Assembly: GCA_964036045.1 (NCBI GenBank)
Contig: OZ038385.1
Span: 59,181,919-59,245,918 of the forward strand
Direction: 5' to 3'
Origin: Eutreptiella sp. 'Long Island Sound 2002'
Lineage: Eukaryota > Euglenozoa > Euglenophyceae > Eutreptiales > Eutreptiaceae
DNA length: 64,000 bases
The notes beneath the pieces were generated by a model. That model searched no databases, was not told the origin of the DNA, and saw only the letters and a list, made by a program, of their open reading frames with translations. Below are positions 41,129 through 51,146 of the stretch, one piece after another. The position numbers were made by a program, and so were the translations under genes. Each line of letters begins with the position of its first letter. The first letter of the stretch is position 1.

Positions 41129-41157
41129 TTTTGACCATGCAACTTGAGCCGCCTAAG
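41129..41157 (-). repeat. Right terminal inverted repeat (29 bp)
   Basis: Perfect inverted partner of 34763-34791, followed by the TTTAG duplication at 41158-41162. Confidence 0.92.
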
Positions 41158-41218
41158 TTTAGCTCTCACGAGACTAGTGCGACGAAAGAACGCATCTCCT
41201 CATGCACCACAGAATACC

Positions 41219-41696
41219 TCATCTGATGTGCTTGTCCTTGTGCGCGGCTAAGGCAGGCGCGTGGCTGAAGGTCTGTGTGCATCCCACGTACGGAAATGCC
41301 AAAAGGGCCGCCTTCTTCACTGCCGGCGGCTCTTTCACTGCGTATACTGCACCATCTCTCTGACGAACGAAGGTTTGGGTCACCCCAAAAGCAGTGAGGG
41401 TCTTCTGCTTCTTTACAGCTGGTTCTTGTGGCGGCACTGTTGGTGGCGGCGACTGTTGGCTCTCCTCTGTTGGCGCCTCCTCCACATGAGGCTGTGGCGG
41501 TGGACCGGATGCTTGCTCTGGCTCCTGTAGCACATATATTGTTCGACTGAGACCACTGCACCAAGCTGCTACACCATGCAGGACAAGCGAAACAGAATAC
41601 CTCGCCCTCCAACGCCGCTGGCAACTTGTGGCCACAACTGCGGCAGAATGTGTCTCCATCTGCAGCCTGGGCACCACACTGCCCGCAGAACCCCAT
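41219..41696 (-). CDS. Small zinc-ribbon plus C2H2-like protein, two exons
   Basis: Exon 1 (41696-41601) encodes MGFCGQCGAQ...FCRSCGHKL, two CxxC pairs of a zinc ribbon. A 76-nt intron (41600-41525, GTATTC to GCTACAG) keeps the frame. Exon 2 (41524-41219) continues EPEQASGPPP, a Pro-rich linker and KKQKT, then a C-terminal finger (GCTQTFSHAPALAAHKDKH) in which the first Cys position is Phe. Total 133 aa. Without the intron the two motifs lie in different frames, which supports the model. It is just outside the palindrome transposon, in the opposite orientation. Possible role: nucleic-acid or protein binding. Confidence 0.6.
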
Positions 41697-41768
41697 TGAC
41701 AAAGCCTGCAGGCGGAAACAGGCAACAGACACGATGCCGCACTTAAGCTGCAGAAAACTTAGTGCCAA

Positions 41769-44700
41769 ATCTGTCGCTTTTGGCCTTTGATATTGGTTTC
41801 TGGAGTGTGGGCGTCCTAACCATTGATTTCATCCATTCTGGCATTGATCCGCACTAGCAAGATCGCGGCGGAATTTACCGGAATATACAGCTGCTGGCGC
41901 TAGCCTGGCAACATTGTCATATTCCGAAATTTTCCTTGGAATATTAACAAGCTGGCAGTTGGAAAACGGCATTCTTCCTGGCGCGATTGCGCTGTAAGCC
42001 AGTATTGGTGCAAGCAATCATTGCACGTCTTTGGCACGGGTTTTGAGTGTCTCTCGGCAGTGCTACAGGCTGCCAAAAACGTCCTTTCGTATCCTAGGAG
42101 GCATATACTGTCACACACATCCCCAGTCACACCCCTTATAGTGGGTAGGTAGCACAGGGTCCCCAAGCCAAAACAAACAACATAGCAAAAATGGCTGAAA
42201 AATGCATAAACTGCATTAGCGCTCATCCCACTCCGCCCCATACAATTCCCGTGGAATCGGGACCCGCAAACATTTTTCCGGTCCAAAATCGAAAAAAAAA
42301 CCCCCAAGAGATTCATGATTTTCGACCCCAAAAAAAGAGGTGGGGGTCATTTTTTCGACATTTTTGACCCCCCCCCCACCCTCCCTCAAAACCTCAAAAA
42401 AGTAGGTTTCAAGTGGGGGGGGTCTAGGGGGGTCCGGACCAAAAACTCATTGGGGGATGCGTTTCTTGGACAAAATAATGATTTTACAAAAGGTTAAAAA
42501 ATTCAACCCCTTGAGGTAGGGTACGCGAATAGGCCCAAAATGGGGGGGGGGTATGTAGCGTTTTCCGTTAAATACGGGACTGCGTGGCTTTGATCTAACA
42601 ACCTCTGCAAGGTGATTTCCGGGATTTGAACCCCACCAATTAATTCACTCGCTCACCACACCACGCAGGACCCCCTATCCAGTGCTCCAATCAGGGAAAT
42701 CCAGGTCCGATACACTGTTCCCCAATCGGAGCACCAGAGAGGGGGGCATGCTCGGGATACAATTTTCCCCAAATGGGAAGCCAGCCTCAGATTCCAGCCA
42801 GAAACTTACGCACTGATCCTAGGGACTGACAGTTGGCCATTGTGGAATTGGCGGGATTTTAGCCCCCTACACCCTGTCACCCTGTGCCCCCTAACATTAG
42901 CAATGAATCTACAGTACCCACCTACAGGGGCTGTTCTCCCCACCCCCTTGCGCAAGCACGCTGAAAGTCAGGACAATAATGGTCAGACGGGGTCCCCATG
43001 CTTGTACAAAGCCGTGTTTGCGCCCCACACGCGGTCCCAAAAGCATGTACGCTGCAAAAACCTCACAGCAACCACAATCGGATCGGATTGGGAAGAGGAC
43101 ACAGTCCAAAGGAGCATGATGCTCAATCTCATGCCCATTCTGCATGTCCTTCACTCATCTCCATGAGTAGAAAAATTGTGGCGGGCTCATGTTCACCGGT
43201 GGACCGGGTGTACGTAACAGCCATGCCGGCAATAGCAACATCAGCCATAGCTGAAAATTACATCCAGACGCACAGCATCGGGGTGCAGTTGCAAGCAGAA
43301 TGTTGCTATGAGCAGGAGGAATTACGACAAGCATGATCCAGCCCCCATCTCCCTTGACAATCGGAGCACAACCGCGTCATGTTAAATTTCTGACCACAAA
43401 ACTGCGGTCAGAGAAACCAGGAAAATGACAGTCAGACGGGGTCGCTGTGCTTGGACAAGCCTGTGCTTGCACAAGGGGGGTAGCCTTGCAACACTCAGTG
43501 TTTTCAGGCTGAGGGGGGTGTTAATCACCAGCTATTCAACTACATTCATGCTTAGGCCTTGTGACATGGAGACCAATAATTTTCAGCTCTGATTGGGATT
43601 GAGTGGGCTTCAAGTTCAACCGAGTTGATGCAACAGCCACTTGGTAACTTGATACTCAACCTAAAGGCATCGTAGGCTGGTGCAGAAATTCACCGATGTG
43701 TCAAAACACCAAAATAACATAAAATAACATGTTGCATAGTTCACCAACCAAATGAAAACCAGTTGGGCAGCAAAATAGTGATAGAAACTGATGTCGGGAG
43801 GCCCCACCCGGATAGCTGGGGGCAACAGTATAAGAAATAGAAACTGATGACCTCAAATGACCTCAGGCCTGATCCAGAACCTTGACGACAACATCATCAC
43901 CCTCTGATTAGCCAACACCTCAGAGATGGGTGAAAACAATTTTTCTAGGCAGAACTAATAACAGAAATCGATTTGCCATGTAAAAAAAAAATAGAATTGC
44001 ACCAACAACTTCTTGTAAGTCATTTTCTGCAAGGGCCTGTATTACTCAGGACTATTCAACGCCGTAGGGTCTCCTCAGAAATTCAGAACGGGCCCCAAGA
44101 CCCCAAATGAGTCAAGAAAAGGCAAAAATGACATGAATAGTCTACGGATGTGGAACTTCATGCTGATTCCAAATATGCTATGTAGTAATTTTACAACATG
44201 TGGGAGAAATCTACCAATACAGAGCAGTAAATAGACCAGTTGTCTGAGATTCTGAACCAAGTCAGAACTAGCTAACTACATAAATGTCACTTTAGCCAAA
44301 AGTTTAGTTCCAATTGGCAAACCAAGGCAAATCAAGGTAGAGTCCAACCAATCATACACACCTACACAAAGACTGTGCAAGTGAGCCAAAAAGGCCTAAT
44401 AAATGGTCATTGAGAAGGACCAAAGGCGGAGCTATTGGCTGAAACTGAGCTGTCAATGATCATGTCGAATACAAAAATAAACCATGTCAAAACACCCAAC
44501 CATGCAGGCACCAATCACCAATCACATGCTTTTTTTTACTGAGCATTCGTCGAGTTCGTCTGATGGCGCATTCTGTGCTGCCGTCACCGTGCCCGTCATG
44601 GAAAAAAATCGCTCCCCAGCACCACTTGAGGTGGGGGGCCAGTATCAAAGAGGGAACAGCTTCACAGAATCCAGGGGACATTGGTGGTTGTACCCTCACA
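41769..44700. other. Mostly noncoding stretch
   Basis: No gene that I can support. 42290-42440 has A-, C- and G-runs. Two related segments share CAGACGGGGTC..TGCTTG.ACAA (near 42985 and 43434). A plus-strand frame near 43165-43260 contains SPVDRVYVTAMPA, similar to the frame at 31.9 kb. 43700-44470 is AT-rich, with no open frame of note. Confidence 0.4.
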
Positions 44701-44734
44701 CCCCTTGAAATATCCCCCACTAGCAGGTGACGGT

Positions 44735-45230
44735 CTCCTAGGAGGGGGGGGGGGGGGCGTCCAAGTGACGGTCTCCCAAGGGGTGGGGGGGGGGGGGTTG
44801 CAAGGGTATTTCAAGGCAAATCATGGTGTCCTCCAATGATGCAAACAGAGCCCGGGTGGATGGACAGCCTCGGCAAGAGTGGGAGACTGGGGACGCTTTG
44901 GGGAGCTGGGGTTCCTCCACATCTGGTCCAAAGGTTTTTTTTTCAAAGGGTTGATTTGGACCATGTCACACCGTTGGTAATTTGGGGTAGTGTTCAGGCT
45001 ATGAGAGTTGGAGTGTTCTCGTGATCAGCGCTTTTGGAGAGAGAATATCACAGAACATGCACCGGTGAATTTGAGGTACTGGGAAACCAATGCAAGGCCG
45101 TGTGTGACAGATGGGCAACACAAACCGCCGTAATGGATGTTAACTAGAAAAACATTGACGTGACGGCTTCTGGGGGGGGGGATTGCAAGGGGTGAGAGAT
45201 TTCAAAGGGGTGGGGGGGGGGCAACCTGCT
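44735..45230. repeat. Poly-G tracts with repeated GTGACGGTCTCC motif
   Basis: Runs of 8-15 guanines near 44745, 44785, 45172 and 45215. The first two follow two copies of GTGACGGTCTCC. These may form quadruplexes. Similar G- or C-runs recur at 45830, 54225, 58182 and 59465. Confidence 0.6.
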
Positions 45231-45938
45231 TTGGCCATAGCATATGTGGAGCCAGCACCTGCCAGGACAGGTGTTAGCAGGTGTCACAAATAGAAACCGC
45301 GAAGCAGGCGAGGGAGTACAGGCTCACTAAGAGCCTGGAAAGCAGGCCGGTGTACATACAGCAAGGTCTCGTTTGCCCTATACCTTACTGTTGAATATTT
45401 CACCGCACTTTTGCATGGCAGAGGATTCTCCCCCCACACACACATCTTCAAACGCCCTCTCATGACTTGCTGGCAGCCTTCAGTCAGATGGCTGCTGACA
45501 GCGTCCGCCTTGACGGCAGCGGAGCCCCCCAGCCAAGAAGGCTGACCGCACTGACCACACCGACGCTGCACGGGTGACTCTGAAGGCCCTGAGACTTCAC
45601 CAGTCCTCATCGCTGGTTGTTGCCGGGATCGTTTGACTGTTTTTGCCGTCCACGCGCCTCTGTCGACAGGCCGTCCATGACCTGCCTCGCTGTGTTTCCG
45701 CGTGCGTGAGGCCCAGGTGCCCTGCTCCTCCACGTGTTGTCCCGACCGTCCACCATATGTCCCTTTCCCCCTCAAGGCTGGTCTGCCCCTAGTGGGCTCC
45801 CGCTCCTGTTGCGCAAACACCCCGGGGGGGGGGGGTCACTTACCTGGGGTTTAATTCGGGGATCCACCCCCCCCAGAACTTGGGTGACAGTAACCCACCC
45901 AAGGACCCAGAAAATGCCCCAGGCCGAATTAATCACTT

Positions 45939-46304
45939 TCACCATCCGGATCGTCTGTAGCACCATCCGGATCGTCTGTAGTGGGTTTGTTGACATACAT
46001 CATAGCGCAAAGTGTTGTTGCCCATATGCAAACGATCCTTTGTCTGGATGTGGCCCATCAAACTGAACGTTCGCTCGACATCGCAAGCAGAGTGTGGTCG
46101 TTGGACAAAGAAAACAGCAATGGTGTGCTTGGTGTTGACTGTTGACTGGATGTTGTTGGTGCAGATGACTGATTCATGACAAGACAAATAAAAACAAACT
46201 GGGGAGACATGGGGCAGGCAGAATGTCTCCCGTGCAAACAGAGCAGGAACAGGCAGCCAGACACATGAACTCAAAAAATTGGATGCTGCGGCATGCTGCG
46301 GCAT
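45939..46304 (-). pseudogene. hAT transposase C-terminal dimerisation fragment
   Basis: The minus strand encodes FVQRPHSACDVERTFSLMGH followed by IQTKDRLHMGNNTLRYDV. The S-x-x-x-x-E-R-x-F-S pattern with a following R-x-x-x core is typical of the hAT C-terminal dimerisation region. No other hAT domain is seen, so this is a fragment or a last exon. The frame ends after two 21-bp tandem units (CACCATCCGGATCGTCTGTAG at 45939-45979 in plus sense). Confidence 0.6.
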
Positions 46305-46380
46305 GCTTCCAAACCCCTATGTGCAGCTCCAAAAAACGGGTGCTGCGGCATGCTGCGGCATGCTGCGGCTGCACATGCTT
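46280..46380. repeat. GCGGCATGCT tandem motif
   Basis: GCTGCGGCATGCTGCGGCAT-type units occur in two blocks near 46287-46310 and 46342-46370, each after a copy of CC(A/T)ATGTGCAGCTCC-like or AAAAAATTGG-like sequence. No function recognised. Confidence 0.5.
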
Positions 46381-46583
46381 GGCTGCGCCCAGTACCCCCT
46401 CGCCCCGTACTGCCACACACACCGGCCATTCCTTCACCAAAGCTCGTTTTCCACGGTCAAACCATGGGTGACCCTCCCCCCCTGGGGGATGGACAAGGGC
46501 AGGGGGCGGACAAGGGTGGAGGAAGTACAAGGGCGGGGGGAAGTAGCTCCCGCCAACCCAACCCGAGGCTTTGCCCATACAAC

Positions 46584-49500
46584 TTAGTCTGGATCGAGGC
46601 CTGTCTGGCCTTTGCCCTTGGAACGAACGAGGGGGTTTGCGGCTGTGGCGGACGGCGATCCCAAGGGGCGCGAAGGCCCCGCAGGTGCGCGAGGGACGAG
46701 CGCAAGTGTCGGACGCCCCGCACCAAAAGTGCCGCGCTCCCCAAGCGGCATCACCTCGCAGTCGGTGGTTGTGGGGGTTACGCACCGCGGGATCTGCATC
46801 CCCGGGATGTCCGGGAGCATTACGGCGTCGCGCGGTGGGAGGGCGGCATCGCGGTGCGGAAACTCGAACGTATAGGCCTGCGGCTTCAGCTGTTCCCCCC
46901 CGTCGCCCTGGATCACGACGCTGTAGGAAATGCCGGGCGCGCAGCCGGGCAGCGGGAGCGCATACCAGCGCAGGGCATTCAGTGCGTGATACGGCACGAC
47001 CTCCACGCGGCAGCCCAAGTGCGGGACGCCAGGCCCAGCGGCATCGGCTGACTGCGGCTGCAATGTGACCCAGAAATTGCGGCAACGCGCCGACGAGCGC
47101 CACACCAGCAGCGCCTCCGTCGGACTCACAACGCTGACCAGCAGCCCCACGGCGTGCGGGGGCGCGCCGATGGGGCGACGCGCAGGCCCCGCGGAGGCGG
47201 GGGATGGGGGTCGGAGACCGTCGCCGGGGTCCGAGGCGCGGCACCGCCGTGCGACCGCCCAAAACAGCCGCAGCGCGTGCAGCGCCGCGAACGCGACGAC
47301 CGCCGCGAAGGTGAGCACGTGGTACTGATCGGGGGCGGGCATCGCAAGGGCGTCGCGCCGGAGCTGCAGCCAGTCCACCTGCTGGAACGCCACCCACAGC
47401 CACGGCAGGTGCTGGTACAGCAGCGCCCCCGCGAGCCCCGCCAGCGGCGAGGGGGCGTGGAGCGTCCGCAGGAGATGCGCGCACGCCGCCGCCCCGCCGT
47501 CGGTGTGGCACACTGGGCAGCAGTCGTGGGGCTCTACGCTGTCCGCCGGGCCGTCGCTCAGGGGGGGGCTGCCGCTCGAGGGGGGCTGCAGCGACTGCCG
47601 GGGACTGTGGAGAGCGGCGTAGGCGCCGGGCCGGAACAGCGAGAGGAGCTGCCGCCGGGGCGGCCGCTGGGGGCCCCTGTCGCCGCCGGGCGGGGCCCAC
47701 GTCCCGGCCACGGCCCCGGGCAGCGGCGGCGTGCCCGGCGCCGTGACAGGGGTCGTGGGCATGCAGACGGGGCTGGCCGGGGCCGACGGCACGTCCCCCA
47801 TGACGGCCTCCAGGTCCTGCAGCGCAGGCGCCCCTGGGAGCGGCTCCCACGGCCGGAGCCGCTCCCGCAGCGCGGCCCAGTGTGGGAGCCCAGCCTCGCG
47901 CACCGCCCGCCGCGGGTCCTCCGCCGCCAGCCACAGCGGCAGCAGTGGCCAAGGCAGCACGTCGCCGGCGCACAGCAGCCCCGCGACGGCCGCGTGCGCT
48001 GGTGCGGTGGCCAGCAGGTGGCACAGCTGCAGCCACTGCGGCTCCTGCCACGCCGCGCACTGCGCCTCGCACCGCCGCCAGACCGCGGAGGTCGCGTCGC
48101 CGGCGGCCCAGCCCGGCTCCGCCAGCAGCGACGGCAGTGCGGGCTCCACCAGCTCCTTCAGAGCGTCGAGCACTGCCTGCGGGGCTCTATCCGCGACCCC
48201 CTGCAGGAAGTCCGCGGGGCGCTGCAGTGCGCCCAGCAGCTCCGGGAGGCTGCAGAGCCCGCGCACCGCGTCCGCCACGCGCCGCGCCGCGTGCGCGTCT
48301 GCCCCGGTCAAGTCGCGGTACGCCGCGACGTGAGGAAGCACGCGGTTGAGGCACAGCGACTGGACCGCGCCGAGCCGCGCCGCGAGGGCGTCCCGCAGTG
48401 CGGCCCCTGGGTCGTCTGCCTCGAGCCACGCCCGGAGCTGCTCTGGCGTTGCGTGCCCGGCGGCGCACAGCAGCAGGCAGAGGGCGGGGGGCCACGCATC
48501 GGACTTGATGGCGCAGTACAGGGCTTTGACATGGCGCGGCTGGAGGCATAGGCGGTCCAGTTCGAGGCCTTGTAAGGCCGTCTGCAGCCAGTCCGGGCCC
48601 GTGAGCTTGAACGCGGTGGTGATGAGGGTCCGGGGCCGGGCGCAGCAGCAGCGGCTCCAGCAACAGAGACAAGCGCTCCCGCACGCGAGCAGCCAAGCGG
48701 CCCCGGCGCGCGGCATCTCATTGTTGGGGGGCGTCTGGAGATGGCCCAAGGCGGGGACCAGCGCGTGGAATGTGGAGAGGCTGTCGATGGCAAACAGGGC
48801 CTGGGCGTAGATACTGACGGAGAGGGCGCAGTGCGAGCGGACCCAAGTTCGAAACCCGGCAACGGACGTGGACTTTGTTGCGTGGAACGCGACGGTGATG
48901 ACCCCGTTGATGACCAGCGGCATGGCCACCAGCAGCAGCATCAGAAGCTGAAGTGTCATGGCGAACACACAGTCTAGGGCATGCAGGGGGGCTGGGGGCG
49001 GCGCATGGGCGGACGGTGGGGTCTGTGTGGACGTGGACGTGGACGTGGAGGTCGCTGCGGCGGTGGGTGTGGCTGTATGCGTCGGCAGGGGTGTTGAGGT
49101 GGGTGCCGGTGTGGGGGTGCAGGTGCCCGTGGACGTCCGCGTGGGTATCAGCGTGGGTGTGGGGGTCGCGGTGGGTGTTCGCGTGGACGATGGTGTCGAT
49201 GTCCAGGTCGGCGTGGGGGTGGGCGTGGACGTTGGTGTCGGGCTGGGCGTCGCGGTGGGCACTGGTGTGTCTGTGGACGTCGGGGTGCCCGTCTGCGTCG
49301 GCACCGCGGTGGTGGTGGGCACGACTGTGGGCGTCGGCGTGTGGGTGGGCGATCGGGTGGGCAACGGAGTGGAGGTGCTGGTGCCAGTGGGCGACGGGGT
49401 GGGAGTGCGCGTGCGCGTGGCGGTGGCAGTTGCGCCGGTGCATGTGGCTGTGCCTATCAGCCACGGGGTCGGGGTGCTCAGTGGCGGTATCAGGGAGGAT

Positions 49501-51146
49501 GCGGTGGTGCTGCCTGTTGGTGTCACTGTGGCTGCTCGTCGGACTTCACTGTGCCTGGGAGTGAGGGACGCCGTGGATCCACGCACGGCGGTGCACGTGG
49601 TTGACGCCGTCATATTGCTGGTCCCCGGCACCGACGCGTTCGTCAGGGACGAGGTGGGCAGCGGAGGCCGCTCACTGAGGGTGGGCGTCAGTGTCTGCGT
49701 GGGATGGGCCGAGGGGGTCGTGGTGTGGGCAGGGGCAGAGCAGTTGAGGGCGGGGGGGTCGGCCTGCAAAGGGGCCCGGTAGAGTAGGACGCTGCACAGC
49801 AGCAGGAAGAAGATGACAGCCGCCCAGCACGAGCGCACCACCACTGCAAGTGCCGCCCGATGGGGCGTGCCGGCGGTGCCGGGGTCGGACGGAGAGGGCA
49901 GCCCCGAATCCCCCGGGAGGCACACGGCGGATGCTGCGGCCCCGTACCCGCCCTGCCGGCCCAAGGCCCGCACGGTGCACCGCAGCTCCAAGCCCGCGAT
50001 CCCCCACAAGTGCAGTTCCGTGGCCCCCGACTTCACGTACTCCGTGCGCTGCATCCATCCCCGCGCCACGCTGCGCACCAGGACCTCCACCAAGTACCCG
50101 AGAACGTCCCCTGGGACGGGCTCCCACTGCACCACCACGCACCCGCCCCCGAGGGGCAGTAAGCGCAGCGTGGAAGGGGCGGGGGTATCTCGGGTAGCGA
50201 CCGTGTCCGTCTCACTCTCCACATCAGCGGGCGGCGCCGGCGCTGGCGGTGGCACAGGCGCGGGGAATCGAACAGAAACAGCTAGAATCGTTGCGGATTC
50301 CTCTGACATCAAAGACACCCGCTCCTGCAACTCTCGTTCAACAACCCTCGAGATGTATGATGGAGGTAGCACGGGTCGAGCAAATCGCACGTGTAGGGCA
50401 AGAACTGCGGCGGATTCCTCTGTCAGCAATGCAACGCGCTGCTGCGCCTCTTCGACCAGAAGATGCACGTGTGATGGTGATGGTGGTGACGGTGGTGGTG
50501 GTGTGAGATCCTCCTTCTCCTGCTTCACCAGCACCTCACGCCTCACAGAAGGCGCTAGTGGTCGCTCAGGTGCGCGAAACGGCATGACCAGAGCAAGAAT
50601 CATCGCCTGTTCCTCCGTCGTCAACAGGGCCCTCTGCCGCAGCTCTTCTTCCACCAACAATTGCACGCGGGCTGGCGGCGCTGGTGACGGTGAAGGGGTA
50701 TCAGTGTGCGTCTGCTGATCAAGCGTCTCCTCCTCCTCCTCCTCCTCCTCGGCAGATGGCACGGCCCGCACGGGCGCGGACGGTGGCACAGGCGCTGGAA
50801 AGTGCATGAAAAAGGCGAGAATGGCGGTACATTCCTCCGTCATCAACGACGCCCGCTGCAGCAGCTCCTCCCCCACCAACACATACACGTCCGGTGGTGG
50901 TGCCGGTGGCGGCGGAGGAGCATCGGTCTGGGTCTGCCAGTCCCATGTCTGCCCTTCCTCGTCCCCCTCAGAAGCAGGCAGGGGTGGAGGCACCGGTGCT
51001 GGATCTGCGCTCACGGCACGTTCAAGATGGATACAGGCGGAACGGGTGGCATGGATACTGAGAACTGCAAAGCAATGGTGAGAGTAATCGCAGACTCTTC
51101 CGTCATTAACAGGACCCGCCCTTGCTCCTCTTGACCCATGACACAC
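46584..51146 (-). CDS. Very large membrane protein, C-terminal part: helical repeats, FN3, Thr/Pro stalk
   Basis: 1520 codons, GC-rich. The order from the N-terminus is: four copies of an about 60-residue repeat (core [16 protein letters not shown]...ILA...F.APVPP) separated by acidic/Pro linkers; a fibronectin-III-like domain near 320-410 ([19 protein letters not shown]); a hydrophobic helix near 435-460 ([18 protein letters not shown]); a Ser/Thr/Pro stalk near 500-720 (TPTPTP repeats); a second hydrophobic segment ([15 protein letters not shown]); a Leu/Ala-rich helical region; a third hydrophobic segment ([17 protein letters not shown]); and a second FN3-like domain near 1360-1460. The upstream frame 51011-53623 ends in the same repeat, so the two are probably one gene. 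I do not recognise the protein; a surface or secreted structural role is an inference. Confidence 0.6.
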   Translation of the reverse strand: MCHGSRGARAGPVNDGRVCDYSHHCFAVLSIHATRSACIHLERAVSADPAPVPPPLPASEGDEEGQTWDWQTQTDAPPPPPAPPPDVYVLVGEELLQRASLMTEECTAILAFFMHFPAPVPPSAPVRAVPSAEEEEEEEETLDQQTHTDTPSPSPAPPARVQLLVEEELRQRALLTTEEQAMILALVMPFRAPERPLAPSVRREVLVKQEKEDLTPPPPSPPSPSHVHLLVEEAQQRVALLTEESAAVLALHVRFARPVLPPSYISRVVERELQERVSLMSEESATILAVSVRFPAPVPPPAPAPPADVESETDTVATRDTPAPSTLRLLPLGGGCVVVQWEPVPGDVLGYLVEVLVRSVARGWMQRTEYVKSGATELHLWGIAGLELRCTVRALGRQGGYGAAASAVCLPGDSGLPSPSDPGTAGTPHRAALAVVVRSCWAAVIFFLLLCSVLLYRAPLQADPPALNCSAPAHTTTPSAHPTQTLTPTLSERPPLPTSSLTNASVPGTSNMTASTTCTAVRGSTASLTPRHSEVRRAATVTPTGSTTASSLIPPLSTPTPWLIGTATCTGATATATRTRTPTPSPTGTSTSTPLPTRSPTHTPTPTVVPTTTAVPTQTGTPTSTDTPVPTATPSPTPTSTPTPTPTWTSTPSSTRTPTATPTPTLIPTRTSTGTCTPTPAPTSTPLPTHTATPTAAATSTSTSTSTQTPPSAHAPPPAPLHALDCVFAMTLQLLMLLLVAMPLVINGVITVAFHATKSTSVAGFRTWVRSHCALSVSIYAQALFAIDSLSTFHALVPALGHLQTPPNNEMPRAGAAWLLACGSACLCCWSRCCCARPRTLITTAFKLTGPDWLQTALQGLELDRLCLQPRHVKALYCAIKSDAWPPALCLLLCAAGHATPEQLRAWLEADDPGAALRDALAARLGAVQSLCLNRVLPHVAAYRDLTGADAHAARRVADAVRGLCSLPELLGALQRPADFLQGVADRAPQAVLDALKELVEPALPSLLAEPGWAAGDATSAVWRRCEAQCAAWQEPQWLQLCHLLATAPAHAAVAGLLCAGDVLPWPLLPLWLAAEDPRRAVREAGLPHWAALRERLRPWEPLPGAPALQDLEAVMGDVPSAPASPVCMPTTPVTAPGTPPLPGAVAGTWAPPGGDRGPQRPPRRQLLSLFRPGAYAALHSPRQSLQPPSSGSPPLSDGPADSVEPHDCCPVCHTDGGAAACAHLLRTLHAPSPLAGLAGALLYQHLPWLWVAFQQVDWLQLRRDALAMPAPDQYHVLTFAAVVAFAALHALRLFWAVARRCRASDPGDGLRPPSPASAGPARRPIGAPPHAVGLLVSVVSPTEALLVWRSSARCRNFWVTLQPQSADAAGPGVPHLGCRVEVVPYHALNALRWYALPLPGCAPGISYSVVIQGDGGEQLKPQAYTFEFPHRDAALPPRDAVMLPDIPGMQIPRCVTPTTTDCEVMPLGERGTFGAGRPTLALVPRAPAGPSRPLGSPSATAANPLVRSKGKGQTGLDPD

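Larger units (their letters stand above)
34763..41157 (+). mobile_element. 6395-bp DNA transposon with palindrome array (palindrome transposon)
   Basis: It begins CTTAGGCGGCTCAAGTTGCA and ends with the exact reverse complement, a perfect inverted repeat of 29 bp, flanked by TTTAG on both sides. Removing it rebuilds the second unit of an 81-bp tandem repeat. Inside are two plus-strand genes, an uninterrupted 661-codon frame and a five-exon gene, and ten copies of a 20-bp palindrome that occur nowhere else in the window. A 5-bp target duplication and 29-bp inverted ends are compatible with several cut-and-paste superfamilies; I could not assign it to one. It sits directly upstream of the decayed pogo-like transposase but is independent of it. 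Confidence 0.93.

Noticed and set aside
47154-48551. Long plus-strand frame (465 codons) and a 632-codon minus frame at 46174-48072
   Set aside because: They lie over the 1520-codon gene in other frames, are dominated by Arg/Ala/Pro/Gly from GC-rich DNA, and have no domain. They are shadow frames.
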